Origin: Hyphomicrobiales bacterium
GTDB taxonomy: Bacteria > Pseudomonadota > Alphaproteobacteria > Rhizobiales > Beijerinckiaceae
Reading direction: 5' to 3'
Assembly (NCBI GenBank): GCA_019075865.1
Contig: JAGXAN010000002.1
Coordinates: 124,001 to 188,000, forward strand
DNA: 64,000 nt
Shown here: one piece after another, positions 19,130 through 33,839 of the stretch
Layout of the letters: every line of letters starts with the position of its first letter
Position numbering within the stretch: the first letter of the stretch is position 1
Notes under the pieces: generated by a model
The model's database searches: none
Told to the model about the DNA's origin: nothing
The model's input: the letters and a program-made list of their open reading frames with translations, nothing else
Translations under genes and position numbers: made by a program

Positions 19130-20040
19130 TCCACCTGCGCCAGCACCCGGCCAGCAGCGCTTTGGCCCTTCTGGCCAATTTCGATCAGCAGGTCATCAAG
19201 CGATTGCTCAAGGGTGCGTCCGGATGTGTCAACCACCCCATTGGCACGGGCATAATCGGCTTCCCGTGATTTCAAAATGGCGCGTAATTCGTCCAGCGCC
19301 ACGCTGTCGCCCGCCTTGCTGCGCATTTTGCCCTGAGAGCGCACACGTTCCAGTTGCTCCTCCGGAGTGGCTTTGATCCATACCGTATAGAAATTCTCGA
19401 GCAGCAATTGCATGGTCTCCGGCTCGGAAACCAGACCGCCGTTGGTTGCCAGCATCATCGGCCCTTCGCGGTTGATCAACGCGCGCAGCGAGGTCTGCTC
19501 CAGCCGCCGGTAGCCATCCTGCCCATAGAGCGGAAAAATATCGGCAATCTGCAAGGAATGATCGCGCTCGATTTCGTGGTTCAGCTCAACAAACGGCCAT
19601 TGCAGGCGCTCGGCTGCCATATGCGCCAGCGTCGATTTGCCGGCACCCCGCATGCCCACCAGTGCCACCCGGCGAATGGTCGATTTGGGCGCAGCATTCT
19701 TCTGATAGCGGATCAAAATCCGATGGGCGGCCTCGATCCCTTGCGATTCTGAGCCTTGCAGCAGGCGACGAAAATCGCTCCACTCGCGCAGCCGTTTGGG
19801 GATGAACAGCTCTTCGATCTCGGTTTCCATCGCCGCGCAAATCCGGCGCAGCAAAATCACCGACATATTACCTTTGCCCGCTTCCAATTGCGCAATGTAG
19901 CGCTCGGATAGCCCGGACATCTGGGCCAAAGCCTTGCGGGACAGCGCCTTTCGGGTGCGAATTTCACGCACGTGCTCGCCCAAGTCTGCCAAAAAGTCAG
20001 ACTCGCTCGCTCGCATGTCGCTGGAAAGGCCCAATTCCAT
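19126..20040 (-). CDS. XRE-family regulator fused to a shikimate-kinase-like domain (BoxR/BzdR type)
   Basis: A 304-residue protein from the ATG at 20040. Residues ~15-80 are an XRE helix-turn-helix (ALSRKALAQMSGLSERYIAQ, then LEAGKGNMSVILLRRI). A linker leads to a shikimate-kinase-like domain from ~135 with Walker A LVGMRGAGKSTLA, the LNHEIERDHSLQIADIFPLY segment and ATNGGLVSEPETM. BoxR and BzdR, regulators of aerobic and anaerobic benzoate breakdown, have this architecture and sense benzoyl-CoA through the kinase-like domain. No benzoyl-CoA pathway gene lies in the window, so the effector and target here are open. An open extension of 50 codons upstream of 20040 is judged noncoding. The gene converges on the efflux operon and ends inside its last stop codon. 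Confidence 0.9.
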   Translation of the reverse strand: MELGLSSDMRASESDFLADLGEHVREIRTRKALSRKALAQMSGLSERYIAQLEAGKGNMSVILLRRICAAMETEIEELFIPKRLREWSDFRRLLQGSESQGIEAAHRILIRYQKNAAPKSTIRRVALVGMRGAGKSTLAHMAAERLQWPFVELNHEIERDHSLQIADIFPLYGQDGYRRLEQTSLRALINREGPMMLATNGGLVSEPETMQLLLENFYTVWIKATPEEQLERVRSQGKMRSKAGDSVALDELRAILKSREADYARANGVVDTSGRTLEQSLDDLLIEIGQKGQSAAGRVLAQVD

Positions 20041-20572
20041 ATTCAAAATCCTGAGAAACTCATTTTGCGCCGGAGCTATACTCACAAGCTGCACACGCGC
20101 CCAAATTGGCGATAAGCCTTCGGGCCGAACAACCACCATAAACAAACAGGAATATGATGACAATAAGGCCATCTTCCCCGGCTGATCCAAAAGCCGGGTG
20201 CCAATAATGTATTGTACTTACGGCTTAATTAAAACGAAGTGAAGCCGGCTTTTGAAAATGCGATCTATTCGAAGCTTTTTTGATACAAAACACGGAAGTT
20301 ATCCCAAACAGACCAGGTTTCAATAATGCAAGAATACATCCGGAATTCCAAACTTTTGTGACGCTTTGGAGTCTTAAACGCACGGAAAATGTCCAAAATT
20401 GAACTCAACTTGTCGATTCTGGCACATTTGCGTGAGAACGATGGGCCACCATCCTGCTGGCGATTATTTTTGTGGATGATACAAAGGCTTGCCCTTGGTT
20501 GACTTCCAGCAGCAGTGCCAGCCATCATTAAAATCAATTACGCCTTGATTCGACATAAGGAATAGTGCCAGC
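20041..20572. other. 532-bp divergent intergenic region between XRE-SK regulator and glgP
   Basis: No convincing gene is seen; short frames here lack homology. The stretch is AT-richer than its neighbours and must carry the promoters for the regulator (leftwards) and the glycogen operon (rightwards). One clear element is a 7-bp inverted repeat CCCGGCT/AGCCGGG at 20177-20198 with an 8-base loop and no T-run, suitable as an operator or mRNA hairpin. A purine-rich AAGGAA at about 20559 serves as ribosome binding site for glgP. Confidence 0.5.
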
Positions 20573-23107
20573 ATGACAAAATCCAATTTGCAGGCTTCGC
20601 CTATGCCCATCGAGACCGTGCGACGAGCTGAAAATTCCACGGATGCGGCTGCGGTTCGCGAAGCCATCCATGACAAGCTCACCTATTCGGTCGGCAAAAA
20701 CCAGATTGCGGCCACCGAGCGGGACTGGTTTCTGGCAACGGCCCTGTTTGTGCGCGATCAGATGACCAAGCGCTGGATTGCTTCCATTGACCGGGTTTAT
20801 GAGCAAAAGCGGAAGCGCGTCTATTATCTGTCGCTGGAATTTCTGGTGGGCCGCTTCCTGTTCGATAATATCACCAATCTGGGCATGACCGAAGTGGTGC
20901 GCGAGGCATTGTCCGAACTCAATGTCGATTTTGACGCGCTGCGCAATGTTGAGCCCGATGCCGCCCTCGGCAATGGTGGTCTTGGGCGTCTTGCGGCCTG
21001 CTTCATGGAAAGCGCCGCGACGCTGGAAGTGCCCGCTTATGGCTATGGCATTCGCTACAACCACGGCCTGTTTCGTCAAACCCTCAAGGATGGCTGGCAG
21101 CGTGAATATCCCGAGGACTGGTTGAATTCCCGCAACCCCTGGGAGTTTGAGCGTGCGGAAATGAGCTATTCGATCGGCTTTGGCGGCATGGTCGAATTGA
21201 TCGATGCCAGCACGGATAAGCCGCGTTACCTGTGGCGTCCGGGCGAGGCTGTGCGGGCGGTTGCTTTTGATACGCCCATCGTTGGTTGGCGCGGGGAGCA
21301 TGTCAACACCCTGCGGCTATGGTCGGCCCGTGCGGCAGACCCGCTGCGTCTGGATGTGTTCAACTCCGGCGATTATGTCGGCGCGCAGACCAATCAGGCC
21401 CGCGCCGAGGCCATTTCCAAAGTGCTCTATCCCAGCGAATCCACGCCCGAGGGGCAGGAACTCCGGTTGCGGCAAGAGTATTTCTTTGTCGCCGCTTCGC
21501 TTCAGGATTTGGTCCGCCGCCATGTCAAATACGGCGAAAATATCCGCACCCTGGCCGAGCAGGTTGCCATTCAACTCAACGATACCCATCCCGCCATTGC
21601 AGTGATTGAGCTGATGCGGATCTTCATTGATTTGCACGATGTCGAATGGGATGAAGCCTGGAAACTGACGCAGGCCGTATTTGGCTATACCAATCACACC
21701 CTGCTGCCCGAGGCGCTGGAAAGCTGGCCGGTGCCGTTGATGGAGCGGCTGCTGCCGCGCCATATGCAGATTATCTATCTGCTGAATGAAAAGCATCTGG
21801 ATGGCCTGCGCGCCAGCCAGAATGCCAGCGATGCCATGCTTTCATCGGTGTCCTTGATTGAGGAGCATAATGGTCGCCGCGTGCGCATGGGCCATCTGGC
21901 ATTCATCGGATCGCACAGCATCAATGGCGTTTCGGCATTGCACAGCAAACTGGTTGAGGAAACCATTTTTGCAGATTTGAACAAAGCCTATCCCGGGCGC
22001 ATCAATAACAAGACCAATGGCATAACCTTCCGGCGCTGGCTGTTTGAGTGCAACCCTGGCCTCACCCATCTTCTGGCCCAAACGCTCGGCCCCAAGGTCA
22101 TGGATGATCCGCTGACCTTGAAGCAATTGGTCCCATTCGCGGATGATGCGGTGTTTCGCAAGAAATTTGCGGCAACGCGCAAGGCGCCCAAACTGGCGCT
22201 GGCCAATCTCATTCGCCAGAGCCTCGGCTTTCACGTGGATCCGTCCGCCCTGTTTGACGTGCAGATCAAGCGCATCCATGAATATAAACGCCAGCTTCTC
22301 AATGTGCTGGAGACCATAGCGCTCTATGAGGCGATCCGCGCCCAGCCCAACCGCAACTGGACGCCGCGCGTCAAGATTTTCGCCGGCAAAGCCGCCGCGA
22401 GTTACCACACCGCCAAATTGATCATCAAACTGGCCAATGACGTCGCCCGTGTCGTCAATGCCGACCCGATGATGAAAGACCGTCTGAAAGTGGCGTTCTT
22501 GCCCAATTATAATGTCAGCCTCGCAGAACTGATCATTCCGGCAGCGGATTTGTCGGAACAGATTTCGACCGCAGGCATGGAGGCCTCCGGCACGGGTAAT
22601 ATGAAAATGGCGCTCAATGGTGCATTGACCATTGGCACGCTCGACGGTGCCAATGTCGAAATCGGCGAGCAGGTCGGGGCGGACAATATTTTCATTTTCG
22701 GCCTGACCACGGCCGAGGTGGCCGCGCGGCGTGCCAAGGGCATTGACGCGCAGGAGGTCATTGCCAATTCGCCCATGCTGCGCGAGGTGCTGGACAGTTT
22801 GCGCGGCGGTGTTTTCAGCCCGGATGATCCAAATCGTTATCATCCGCTGGTCGATATTCTCACCTATCATGATTATTTCATGGTTTGCGCTGATTTCGAC
22901 GCCTATTTCGCCAAGCAGCGCGAAGTGGATGCCCGCTGGCAGAATCCGGATGCCTGGTGGAAATCGGCCGTCCTCAATACGGCCAATATGGGCTGGTTTT
23001 CCTCGGATCGCACCATCGCCGAATATGCGCGTGACATCTGGAAGGTGCCGGTCAAGGCGACGCTGTCTGATGTTTCCTATCCCGCCATAAATGGAAAAAG
23101 CCCATGA
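20573..23107 (+). CDS. glgP: Glycogen phosphorylase
   Basis: An 844-residue cytoplasmic enzyme that releases glucose-1-phosphate from glycogen ends with phosphate. The length is slightly above the bacterial average (~815-830). N-terminal [20 protein letters not shown] and [17 protein letters not shown] are family signatures, as are [18 protein letters not shown] and [12 protein letters not shown]. The pyridoxal-phosphate lysine is K678 in [20 protein letters not shown]. It opens a six-gene glycogen operon and overlaps glgB by ATGA, so breakdown and synthesis enzymes are made from one transcript. That is common in Proteobacteria and implies control of flux by allostery rather than by transcription alone. 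Confidence 0.97.
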   Translation: MTKSNLQASPMPIETVRRAENSTDAAAVREAIHDKLTYSVGKNQIAATERDWFLATALFVRDQMTKRWIASIDRVYEQKRKRVYYLSLEFLVGRFLFDNITNLGMTEVVREALSELNVDFDALRNVEPDAALGNGGLGRLAACFMESAATLEVPAYGYGIRYNHGLFRQTLKDGWQREYPEDWLNSRNPWEFERAEMSYSIGFGGMVELIDASTDKPRYLWRPGEAVRAVAFDTPIVGWRGEHVNTLRLWSARAADPLRLDVFNSGDYVGAQTNQARAEAISKVLYPSESTPEGQELRLRQEYFFVAASLQDLVRRHVKYGENIRTLAEQVAIQLNDTHPAIAVIELMRIFIDLHDVEWDEAWKLTQAVFGYTNHTLLPEALESWPVPLMERLLPRHMQIIYLLNEKHLDGLRASQNASDAMLSSVSLIEEHNGRRVRMGHLAFIGSHSINGVSALHSKLVEETIFADLNKAYPGRINNKTNGITFRRWLFECNPGLTHLLAQTLGPKVMDDPLTLKQLVPFADDAVFRKKFAATRKAPKLALANLIRQSLGFHVDPSALFDVQIKRIHEYKRQLLNVLETIALYEAIRAQPNRNWTPRVKIFAGKAAASYHTAKLIIKLANDVARVVNADPMMKDRLKVAFLPNYNVSLAELIIPAADLSEQISTAGMEASGTGNMKMALNGALTIGTLDGANVEIGEQVGADNIFIFGLTTAEVAARRAKGIDAQEVIANSPMLREVLDSLRGGVFSPDDPNRYHPLVDILTYHDYFMVCADFDAYFAKQREVDARWQNPDAWWKSAVLNTANMGWFSSDRTIAEYARDIWKVPVKATLSDVSYPAINGKSP

Positions 23108-25305
23108 ATTTAGAGGCCTGGCGCTGCTCGCAAGAGGAGATTGAAGGCCTTGTTTCAGGTCGCTTTCCAGACCCTTTCTCCCGGCTGGGCCCGCATCCCA
23201 CCGCGCAGGGGCTTGCCATTCGCGCCTTGCTGCCGGACGCGGACACGGTGGATATCGTCGATCCCAAGGGCAAAATTCTGGCCAAGATGGAGCGTCGGCA
23301 TCCGTCCGGCTTTTTTGAGGTGCTGCTGCCCAACAAGCGCAAGGCCTTTGATTACCGCTTCAGCGCTGCCAATCCGCGCGCCAGATGGCAATTGCGCGAT
23401 CCTTATGCCTTTGGCCCGGTGTTGGGTCCGTTGGACGATCATTTGTTGGTGGAAGGCAAGCACACCCGCCTCTATGACAAACTCGGGGCGCATCACATCA
23501 CGCATGAGGGCGCGCCGGGGGTGCATTTTGCGGTTTGGGCACCCCATGCCATTCGGGTTTCCGTGGTGGGGGATTTCAACGATTGGGATGGCCGCCGCCA
23601 TCAGATGCGCAAACGCATCGACAGCGGCATCTGGGAAATCTTCGCGCCCGATGTCGGCATTGGCACCATTTACAAATATGAGATCATCGCCGCCAATGGC
23701 ACCCGCCAACCCCTGAAAAGTGATCCGTTTGGCTTTGGCGCGCAGTTGCGTCCCGATACGGCTTCGGTGGTGGTCTCCACCGATCCTTATGTCTGGAGCG
23801 ATGAAGCGCATATGGCGCATCTCGCCCGCCGCCACGCGCGGCGTGAGCCGATGAGCATTTATGAAGTGCATCTGGCGTCCTGGCGCCGAGGCCATTATGG
23901 GCGAATGCTTGAATGGGACGAACTGGCCGACGCCTTGATCCCTTACGCAGTGGATCTGGGCTTTACCCATCTTGAACTCATGCCCATTTCCGAGCATCCG
24001 CTGGATGATTCATGGGGGTACCAACCCGTCGGTCTGTTTGCCCCGACGCGCCGGTTTGGTGATCCATCCGGTTTTGCCCGTTTCGTCGACCGCGCCCATC
24101 GCGCCGGGCTTGGCGTGATACTGGATTGGGTGCCCGCCCATTTCCCCACGGACAAGCATGGCTTGTCGCATTTTGATGGGGAGGCACTGTACGAGGATGC
24201 CGATCCCAAGCGCGGTTTTCATCCTGACTGGAATACCGCCATTTATGATTTTGGCCGGGCCGAAGTCGCCAACATCCTGCTCGCCAACGCGTTGTACTGG
24301 ATGGAGCGTTACCATGTGGACGGCTTGCGCGTTGATGCTGTCGCTTCAATGCTTTACCTCGATTATTCGCGCAAATCTGGCGAATGGTCGCCCAATATCC
24401 ATGGCGGCAACCACAATCTCGAAGCCGTTGGCTTTTTGCGCAATTTTAACACCCTGATTTACCGCGAGCATCCCCATTCCATGACAATCGCCGAGGAATC
24501 GACTTCCTGGCCCGGCGTGTCGCAGCCAACCGACACAGGCGGGCTCGGCTTTGGTTTCAAATGGAACATGGGCTGGATGCACGACACACTGGATTACATG
24601 GCCCAGGACCCGGTGCATCGCCTCTACCACCACAACAAGATGACCTTTGGCCTGCTTTATGCTTTTTCCGAGAATTTCGTCCTGCCCCTGTCGCATGACG
24701 AGGTCGTGCATGGCAAAGGCTCACTGATCACAAAAATGCCCGGCGACAATTGGCAGAAATTTGCCAATCTGCGTGCTTATTACGGGTTCATGTGGGGCCA
24801 TCCGGGCAAGAAGCTGTTGTTCATGGGCCAGGAATTTGGCCAATGGCAAGAGTGGAATTTTCGCCAGAGCCTCGACTGGCACCTGTTCGACCATCCGCTG
24901 CATCGCGGCCTGCATGCGCTGGTTCGCGATTTGAACCATATCTACCGCGATACACCGGCCCTGCACGCAAGGGATTGCGAGAGTGATGGCTTCACTTGGG
25001 TTGTGGCCGATGATGCCACCCAATCGGTCTATGCCTGGCTGCGCTTTGGCGCGGCGGGGTCGCCGCCCGTTCTGGTGGTCAGCAATTTCACCCCGGTTGT
25101 GCGCGAGACCTACCGGCTTGGCTTGCCGCGCGCCGGCTATTGGCGCGAGATCATGAATTCGGACGCTCTTACCTATGGCGGTTCGGGGCTTGGTAATCTT
25201 GGCGGCGTTACGGCCCGCGACATCCCGGCGCATAATCAGCCCGCCAGCGCGGAATTCTGCTTGCCACCGCTGGCGACTCTCTATTTTATCTATGAACCAG
25301 AGTAA
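23104..25305 (+). CDS. glgB: 1,4-alpha-glucan branching enzyme
   Basis: A 733-residue GH13 enzyme that cuts alpha-1,4 chains and rejoins them as alpha-1,6 branches. It contains the N-terminal extra domain (~1-110), a CBM48 module ([20 protein letters not shown] near 140), the catalytic barrel and a C-terminal beta domain. The nucleophile is D411 in [13 protein letters not shown], the acid/base E464 in [13 protein letters not shown], and the third carboxylate lies in [14 protein letters not shown]. The start overlaps the glgP stop by four bases; glgC follows after a short gap of about 37 bp. All catalytic residues are present. Confidence 0.97.
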   Translation: MNLEAWRCSQEEIEGLVSGRFPDPFSRLGPHPTAQGLAIRALLPDADTVDIVDPKGKILAKMERRHPSGFFEVLLPNKRKAFDYRFSAANPRARWQLRDPYAFGPVLGPLDDHLLVEGKHTRLYDKLGAHHITHEGAPGVHFAVWAPHAIRVSVVGDFNDWDGRRHQMRKRIDSGIWEIFAPDVGIGTIYKYEIIAANGTRQPLKSDPFGFGAQLRPDTASVVVSTDPYVWSDEAHMAHLARRHARREPMSIYEVHLASWRRGHYGRMLEWDELADALIPYAVDLGFTHLELMPISEHPLDDSWGYQPVGLFAPTRRFGDPSGFARFVDRAHRAGLGVILDWVPAHFPTDKHGLSHFDGEALYEDADPKRGFHPDWNTAIYDFGRAEVANILLANALYWMERYHVDGLRVDAVASMLYLDYSRKSGEWSPNIHGGNHNLEAVGFLRNFNTLIYREHPHSMTIAEESTSWPGVSQPTDTGGLGFGFKWNMGWMHDTLDYMAQDPVHRLYHHNKMTFGLLYAFSENFVLPLSHDEVVHGKGSLITKMPGDNWQKFANLRAYYGFMWGHPGKKLLFMGQEFGQWQEWNFRQSLDWHLFDHPLHRGLHALVRDLNHIYRDTPALHARDCESDGFTWVVADDATQSVYAWLRFGAAGSPPVLVVSNFTPVVRETYRLGLPRAGYWREIMNSDALTYGGSGLGNLGGVTARDIPAHNQPASAEFCLPPLATLYFIYEPE

Positions 25306-25342
25306 CCTCGTCAAAGCACGAGGACGTAAAATGGGGGGAATG

Positions 25343-26644
25343 ATGAGTAAACTGACATCGCCTGCAGCGGCCACGCCCTCAAGCACCTTGCAGATCAGCG
25401 CGCCTTTGGCGCGTCACGCCATGGCCTACGTGCTGGCCGGCGGGCGCGGCTCCCGCCTTCTGGAACTCACGGACCGGCGTGCCAAGCCTGCCGTTTATTT
25501 TGGCGGTAAATCGCGCATCATCGACTTTGCCTTGTCCAATGCCTTGAATTCGGGCGTGCGCCGCATTGGCGTGGCGACCCAATACAAGGCGCATAGCTTG
25601 ATCCGGCACCTGCAGCGCGGCTGGAACTTCTTCCGTCCCGAACGCAACGAGACTTTTGACATCCTGCCCGCCAGCCAGCGCGTCTCGGAGACGGCTTGGT
25701 ATCTGGGCACTGCTGATGCCGTGTTTCAAAACATTGATATCATTGAAGATTATGATCCAAAATATATGGTGATCCTGGCGGGTGACCATATTTACAAGAT
25801 GGATTACGAGCAAATGCTGCAACAGCATGTGCGCCAGGGTGCCGATGTCACCATCGGCTGCATCGAGGTGCCGCGCGCCGAAGCCAGCGGTTTTGGCGTC
25901 ATGCATGTCGACGAGCAGGATCGGGTCATCTCGTTTCTGGAAAAGCCGGACGATCCGCCCGCCATGCCCGGAAAGCCGGACGTCTCGCTCGCCAGCATGG
26001 GCATTTACGTGTTCGAGACCAAATTTCTGATCGAGCAATTGAAGCGCGATTTTGCTGATCCCAATTCCACCCGCGATTTTGGCAAGGATATTATCCCCTA
26101 TATCGTCAAGCACGGGACTTGCGTCGCCCATCATTTTGCCCATTCCTGCGTGCGCTCCAGCACCGAGACCGGCACCTATTGGCGTGATGTGGGAACCCTC
26201 GACGCTTACTGGGCTGCCAACATTGATCTCACCGACGTCGTTCCCGAATTGGATCTCTACGATCGCAATTGGCCGATCTGGACTTTTGGCGAAATCACGC
26301 CGCCAGCCAAATTCGTGCATGATGTGGATGGACGCCGCGGGCTTGCCACCGCCTCACTGGTATCGGGCGGGTGCATTGTGTCGGGTTCGGCTGTGCATCG
26401 CTCCTTGCTGTTCACGGGCGTGCACGCCCACTCCTATTCGAGCATCGATCATTCGGTGGTGCTGCCTTATGTCACCGTCCACCGCAATGTGCGGTTGAAA
26501 AATTGTGTCGTCGATCGCGGCGTCGTCTTGCCCGATGGTCTGGTCGTGGGCGAGGATCCCGAACTCGACGCCACAAGGTTTCGGCGCACGGAAAAAGGCA
26601 TTTGCCTGATCACGCAGGCCATGATCGATAAAATCGTGCTCTGA
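25343..26644 (+). CDS. glgC: Glucose-1-phosphate adenylyltransferase (ADP-glucose pyrophosphorylase)
   Basis: A 433-residue enzyme that makes ADP-glucose, the rate-setting step of glycogen synthesis, from ATP and glucose-1-phosphate. The nucleotidyltransferase motif [20 protein letters not shown] sits near residue 30, followed by [20 protein letters not shown] and the [10 protein letters not shown] loop. [21 protein letters not shown] and FLEKPDDPP are also typical. The C-terminal third is a left-handed beta helix. The frame is open far upstream, into glgB. I chose the ATG at 25343, which has a GGGGGA ribosome site about five bases before; ATGs at 25331 and 25340 are alternatives. The first ~28 residues before the conserved core are low in complexity. 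It is probably activated by fructose-6-phosphate and/or pyruvate as in other alphaproteobacterial enzymes. Confidence 0.96.
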   Translation: MSKLTSPAAATPSSTLQISAPLARHAMAYVLAGGRGSRLLELTDRRAKPAVYFGGKSRIIDFALSNALNSGVRRIGVATQYKAHSLIRHLQRGWNFFRPERNETFDILPASQRVSETAWYLGTADAVFQNIDIIEDYDPKYMVILAGDHIYKMDYEQMLQQHVRQGADVTIGCIEVPRAEASGFGVMHVDEQDRVISFLEKPDDPPAMPGKPDVSLASMGIYVFETKFLIEQLKRDFADPNSTRDFGKDIIPYIVKHGTCVAHHFAHSCVRSSTETGTYWRDVGTLDAYWAANIDLTDVVPELDLYDRNWPIWTFGEITPPAKFVHDVDGRRGLATASLVSGGCIVSGSAVHRSLLFTGVHAHSYSSIDHSVVLPYVTVHRNVRLKNCVVDRGVVLPDGLVVGEDPELDATRFRRTEKGICLITQAMIDKIVL

Positions 26645-26657
26645 TGCAGAGTAAACC

Positions 26658-28109
26658 ATGAAAGAAATCAAGGTCCTCTCTGTTACCTCGGAAATATACC
26701 CGCTGATCAAGACGGGTGGGCTCGCCGATGTCGCGGGGGCGCTGCCGGCTGCCTTGGCGTCGGAGGGCGTCAGGATGCGCTCGCTGGTGCCCGGTTACCC
26801 CGCCGTTATCAGCGCGCTCACCACCGCCACGTCGATCGTCCGGTTCGCGGATCTGTTTGGCGGGCCGGCCCGTCTTTTGGCCGGCAAGTCTGGCGATCTG
26901 GACATTTTGGCGCTGGATGCGCCCCACCTCTATAATCGGCCGGGCAATCCCTACTTGCAGCGCGATGGCACGGATTGGCCCGACAATGCCCAGCGCTTTG
27001 CTGCGCTGTCTTTTGTGGCAGGCTGGCTCGGGCAGGGGCAGGTCGGCCGGTGGCGACCTGACATTGTCCATGCGCATGATTGGCAGGCCGCACTGGCACC
27101 GCTTTACATGAAATTTGGTGAGAAAGCGCATGCGAAATCGGTGCTCACCGTCCACAATCTGGCTTTTCAGGGACGTTTCGCCGCCGGCCTGATGCAGGAG
27201 CTGCAAATTCCACCCAGCGCCTTCACCGTGCAGGGCGTCGAATATTATGGCGATATCAGCTTTCTCAAGGGTGGACTCCAGTCGGCCGATCACATCACCA
27301 CGGTTTCACCAACCTACGCGACCGAGATTTTGAGTCCGGCCATGGGCATGGGCCTTGATGGTGTGCTGAACCAGCGCGCCCGCGACCTGAGCGGCATTCT
27401 GAATGGGCTCGATGGTGTCGCCTGGGACACCGCCACCGATCCTTACCTGCCGGTGCGCTACAAGTCGAACGCTGTGCAAAATGCCCGCCGTCGCAATCGT
27501 CAGGCGTTGCAGGAGAGGCTCGGGCTTCGTCCCGACCCCGATGCCATGGTGCTGGGAGTCATCTCCCGCCTGTCCGAGCAGAAGGGCCTCGACCTGCTGC
27601 TGGAGATTTTGCCGCAATTGCTGGCGGAAAACATTCAGCTGGCTTTGCTGGGGGCGGGCGATGCCATTCTTCAGCAAGGCTTTGCCCGCGCCGCTGCCGC
27701 ATATCCATCGGCCATCGGCTGTGCCTTCAATTATGACGAACCCCTCGCCCATCTCATTCAGGGCGGCGCTGACGCCTTTCTGGTGCCCTCGCGCTTTGAG
27801 CCCTGCGGTCTCACCCAATTGGCGGCGCTGCGTTATGGTGCGGTGCCGATTGTCTCGCGCGTGGGTGGCCTCGCCGATACCATTATTGACGCCAACCCCG
27901 TCGCCCTGGCGGCGGGTGTCGCAACCGGTATACAATTTGGCCCAACCGAGGCCGCGCCGCTTATGGCTGCCATCAGGCGCGCGGTGACGCTCTGGCGTGA
28001 CCCCAAGATCTGGCGGAAAATTCAGGCCAACGGCATGGCCACCGACGTAAGCTGGAAACGCTCCGCTCACCTTTATGCCAAGCTCTACGCCGACTTGATA
28101 AATAATTGA
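26658..28109 (+). CDS. glgA: Glycogen synthase (ADP-glucose starch synthase type)
   Basis: A 483-residue GT5 glycosyltransferase that adds glucose from ADP-glucose to the glycogen chain. It shows the N-terminal substrate loop IKTGGLADVAGALPAAL at residues ~16-32, ADIVHAHDWQAALAP-like DIVHAHDWQAALAPLYMKF near 134, SRLSEQKGLDLLLEILPQL near 305, and the C-terminal SRFEPCGLTQLAALRYGAVP with the conserved Glu-x-Cys-Gly-Leu. It follows glgC by 13 bp and precedes pgm by about 20 bp. Confidence 0.97.
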   Translation: MKEIKVLSVTSEIYPLIKTGGLADVAGALPAALASEGVRMRSLVPGYPAVISALTTATSIVRFADLFGGPARLLAGKSGDLDILALDAPHLYNRPGNPYLQRDGTDWPDNAQRFAALSFVAGWLGQGQVGRWRPDIVHAHDWQAALAPLYMKFGEKAHAKSVLTVHNLAFQGRFAAGLMQELQIPPSAFTVQGVEYYGDISFLKGGLQSADHITTVSPTYATEILSPAMGMGLDGVLNQRARDLSGILNGLDGVAWDTATDPYLPVRYKSNAVQNARRRNRQALQERLGLRPDPDAMVLGVISRLSEQKGLDLLLEILPQLLAENIQLALLGAGDAILQQGFARAAAAYPSAIGCAFNYDEPLAHLIQGGADAFLVPSRFEPCGLTQLAALRYGAVPIVSRVGGLADTIIDANPVALAAGVATGIQFGPTEAAPLMAAIRRAVTLWRDPKIWRKIQANGMATDVSWKRSAHLYAKLYADLINN

Positions 28110-28114
28110 TATGA

Positions 28115-31857
<3,743 letters not shown>

Positions 31858-31866
31858 CCGCAATCT

Positions 31867-33162
31867 TTAGCCAGCTTGCGACACGCGCGTCACATTGGCG
31901 CCGCAACCAGCCAGCTTGGCTTCCAGATGCTCGAAGCCGCGATCCAGGTGATAGACCCGGCTGACAGAGGTCTCGCCCTCAGCCGCCAGCGCTGCAATCA
32001 CCAGCGATACCGAGGCGCGCAAATCGGTGGCCATCACCGGCGCACCCTGCAGGCGGCGCACCCCATCCACAATGGCGGCATCGCCATCCAGCTTGATCTG
32101 CGCCCCAAGACGCGCCAATTCCTGAACGTGCATGAACCGATTTTCAAAGATGGTTTCAGTAATACGTGATTGTCCTTTGGCCTTGGTCATCAACGCCATG
32201 AATTGCGCCTGCAAATCGGTTGGGAAACCGGGGAATGGCTGGGTCGTAACATCCACCGCGCTGATACCGGCACCATTTCGGGCAATGCGAATGCCTTCAT
32301 TGGTGGGAGTCACCACCGCGCCGGTCTGCTCCAGCACGTCGAGCGCGCTGCGCAAGGCATCGACCTGCGCGCCCTCCAGCATCACATCGCCGCCCGCCAT
32401 GGCCACGGCACAGGCATAGGTGCCAGCCTCGATCCGGTCCGGCAGCACCGAATGGACCGCGCCATTCAAGCTTGCAACCCCCTCTATTTCGAGCGTCGAT
32501 GTGCCAATGCCATGGATTTTCGCGCCCATTTTGACGAGGCATTGCGCCAGGTCGGTGACTTCGGGTTCGCGGGCCGCGTTTTGAATCAATGTGTGGCCGC
32601 GCGCGAGCGTTGCCGCCATCAGCGCGACATGGGTTCCGCCAACCGTGACTTTGGGGAAGGTTATTTCAGCGCCGCGCAGGCCGCCCCGCGCCTTGGCAAT
32701 GACATAACCCGCCTCGATGGAAATTTCCGCACCCAGCTTTTCCAGCGCCATCAACAACAGGTCAACGGGCCGCGTGCCAATGGCGCAACCGCCCGGCAAC
32801 GACACTTTTGCCTCGCCCATGCGCGCCACCAGCGGTGCCAGAACCCAGAAACTGGCACGCATCTTGGAAACCAGATCATAGGGTGCCAGCGTATCGACAA
32901 TGTTGCGGGCCTTCAGATGCACGGTCTGCCCGGCGATGGAACTGTCCCCCGGCTTTTTGCCGGCGATTGTGTAATCGACGCCGTGATTGCCCAGAATGCG
33001 CACCAGCAGGCTCACATCGGCAAGACGCGGCAGGTTCTGCAATGTCAGGGTTTCGGGCGTAAGCAGCGAGGCAATCATCAATGGAAGAGCCGCATTCTTG
33101 GCGCCGGAAATCGGAATGGTACCGTAAAGCGGGTTGCCGCCGATAATGCGAATGCTGTCCAT
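31867..33162 (-). CDS. murA: UDP-N-acetylglucosamine 1-carboxyvinyltransferase
   Basis: A 431-residue cytoplasmic enzyme for the first committed step of peptidoglycan synthesis, transferring enolpyruvate from PEP to UDP-GlcNAc. K22 in [16 protein letters not shown] binds substrate. The active-site Cys is C126 in [16 protein letters not shown], so the enzyme should be sensitive to fosfomycin by the usual rule. [18 protein letters not shown] and [16 protein letters not shown] are further signatures. The length is slightly above the 419 of E. coli. It is transcribed leftwards, converging on glgX, with the small gene at 33204-33389 just upstream on the same strand. Confidence 0.97.
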   Translation of the reverse strand: MDSIRIIGGNPLYGTIPISGAKNAALPLMIASLLTPETLTLQNLPRLADVSLLVRILGNHGVDYTIAGKKPGDSSIAGQTVHLKARNIVDTLAPYDLVSKMRASFWVLAPLVARMGEAKVSLPGGCAIGTRPVDLLLMALEKLGAEISIEAGYVIAKARGGLRGAEITFPKVTVGGTHVALMAATLARGHTLIQNAAREPEVTDLAQCLVKMGAKIHGIGTSTLEIEGVASLNGAVHSVLPDRIEAGTYACAVAMAGGDVMLEGAQVDALRSALDVLEQTGAVVTPTNEGIRIARNGAGISAVDVTTQPFPGFPTDLQAQFMALMTKAKGQSRITETIFENRFMHVQELARLGAQIKLDGDAAIVDGVRRLQGAPVMATDLRASVSLVIAALAAEGETSVSRVYHLDRGFEHLEAKLAGCGANVTRVSQAG

Positions 33163-33203
33163 AAGTGCCTCAGTTGGTTGGAAAATTAAGTGGTGGTTCG
33201 TAA

Positions 33204-33389
33204 TTATGGCTTTTGAATGCGTGCCGCGCCGTCAAGGCTGGCTTCATCCACAGTTTCGTCGCCCCTGTGGTCTCTTTGCCGCACCTGGGCTTTGCGGCGC
33301 TTCAAATTCTCGCGCAAAGCGACCGCAAGCCGCTTGCGTTCAGCCAGTTTTGCGGCGCTCAGGCCAGATTTGGGTGCCGGGTCATTCAT
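33204..33389 (-). CDS. Small basic alphaproteobacterial protein of unknown function (61 aa)
   Basis: A 61-residue, strongly basic protein. The core [20 protein letters not shown] is an amphipathic helix of a kind found in short conserved alphaproteobacterial proteins often placed near murA. The rest is polar, with an acidic stretch [19 protein letters not shown] at the end. It lies 41 bp upstream of murA on the same strand, so the two may be cotranscribed. An intrinsic-terminator-like hairpin sits directly before its start (33405-33438). I recognise the pattern but no function. A second ATG four bases upstream is out of frame. Confidence 0.7.
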   Translation of the reverse strand: MNDPAPKSGLSAAKLAERKRLAVALRENLKRRKAQVRQRDHRGDETVDEASLDGAARIQKP

Positions 33390-33404
33390 GAAATTGCATG
33401 TCGT

Positions 33405-33438
33405 GGAAAATAAACAAAAATCGCGGCAACAACCGCGA
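33405..33438 (-). terminator. Intrinsic-terminator-like hairpin just upstream of the 61-aa gene
   Basis: On the minus strand, TCGCGG (33438-33433) pairs with CCGCGA (33426-33421) around a 6-base loop, followed at once by TTTTTGTTTATTTT. No minus-strand gene is evident to its right, so it either ends a small transcript started between 33450 and 33640 or acts as an attenuator in the leader of the 61-aa/murA unit. A possible promoter, CTTGCG followed 16 bases later by ATTATA (33458-33453), lies right before it and favours the attenuator reading. Confidence 0.6.
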
Positions 33439-33644
33439 CCTGAGCAAAACCCTATAATGTGACTGGCGGTTCAGCGCAAGCAAACGCTGCAATCTCACCG
33501 CTCCCCAGCTCGCAAAATGCCATGCCATGCCCATATTCCGGGTAATTATCGTGACCAAACTTGCTTATCCACCCTTGCCAGCGCCGCGCGCCTGTGGCAC
33601 ACAACGCCTCATCGACGCGCGCGAATTCGCCCCGTCATGCCCTT

Positions 33645-33719
33645 GCTGCGGTAGCTCAGTGGTAGAGCACTCCATTGGTAATGGAGAGGTCGAGAGTTCA
33701 ATCCTCTCTCGCAGCACCA
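33645..33719 (+). tRNA. tRNA-Thr (anticodon GGT)
   Basis: The 75-base gene folds as a cloverleaf. The acceptor arms GCTGCGG and TCGCAGC pair (last pair G-T), the D arm is GCTCAGTGGTAGAGC, the anticodon stem CTCCA/TGGAG holds loop TTGGTAA with anticodon GGT, and the T arm is GAGAG TTCAATC CTCTC. Discriminator A is followed by an encoded CCA (33717-33719). It reads ACC and ACT threonine codons. Protein-like frames over it on both strands are artefacts. Confidence 0.97.
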
Positions 33720-33839
33720 GTTTTTTCCCCCTTGGGATTGGGTTCGCTCCGCGACTGCGGTGGCCCCTGCAGTGCATCCTATCTATTGCCAAACCTTGCG
33801 GCACGTTGCACCATGCGCGCAACAGGGAGAATGGCGCTA

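Noticed and set aside
20265-20537. 90-codon minus-strand frame between the XRE-SK gene and glgP
   Set aside because: It has no homology pattern or ribosome site and lies in an AT-rich promoter region.
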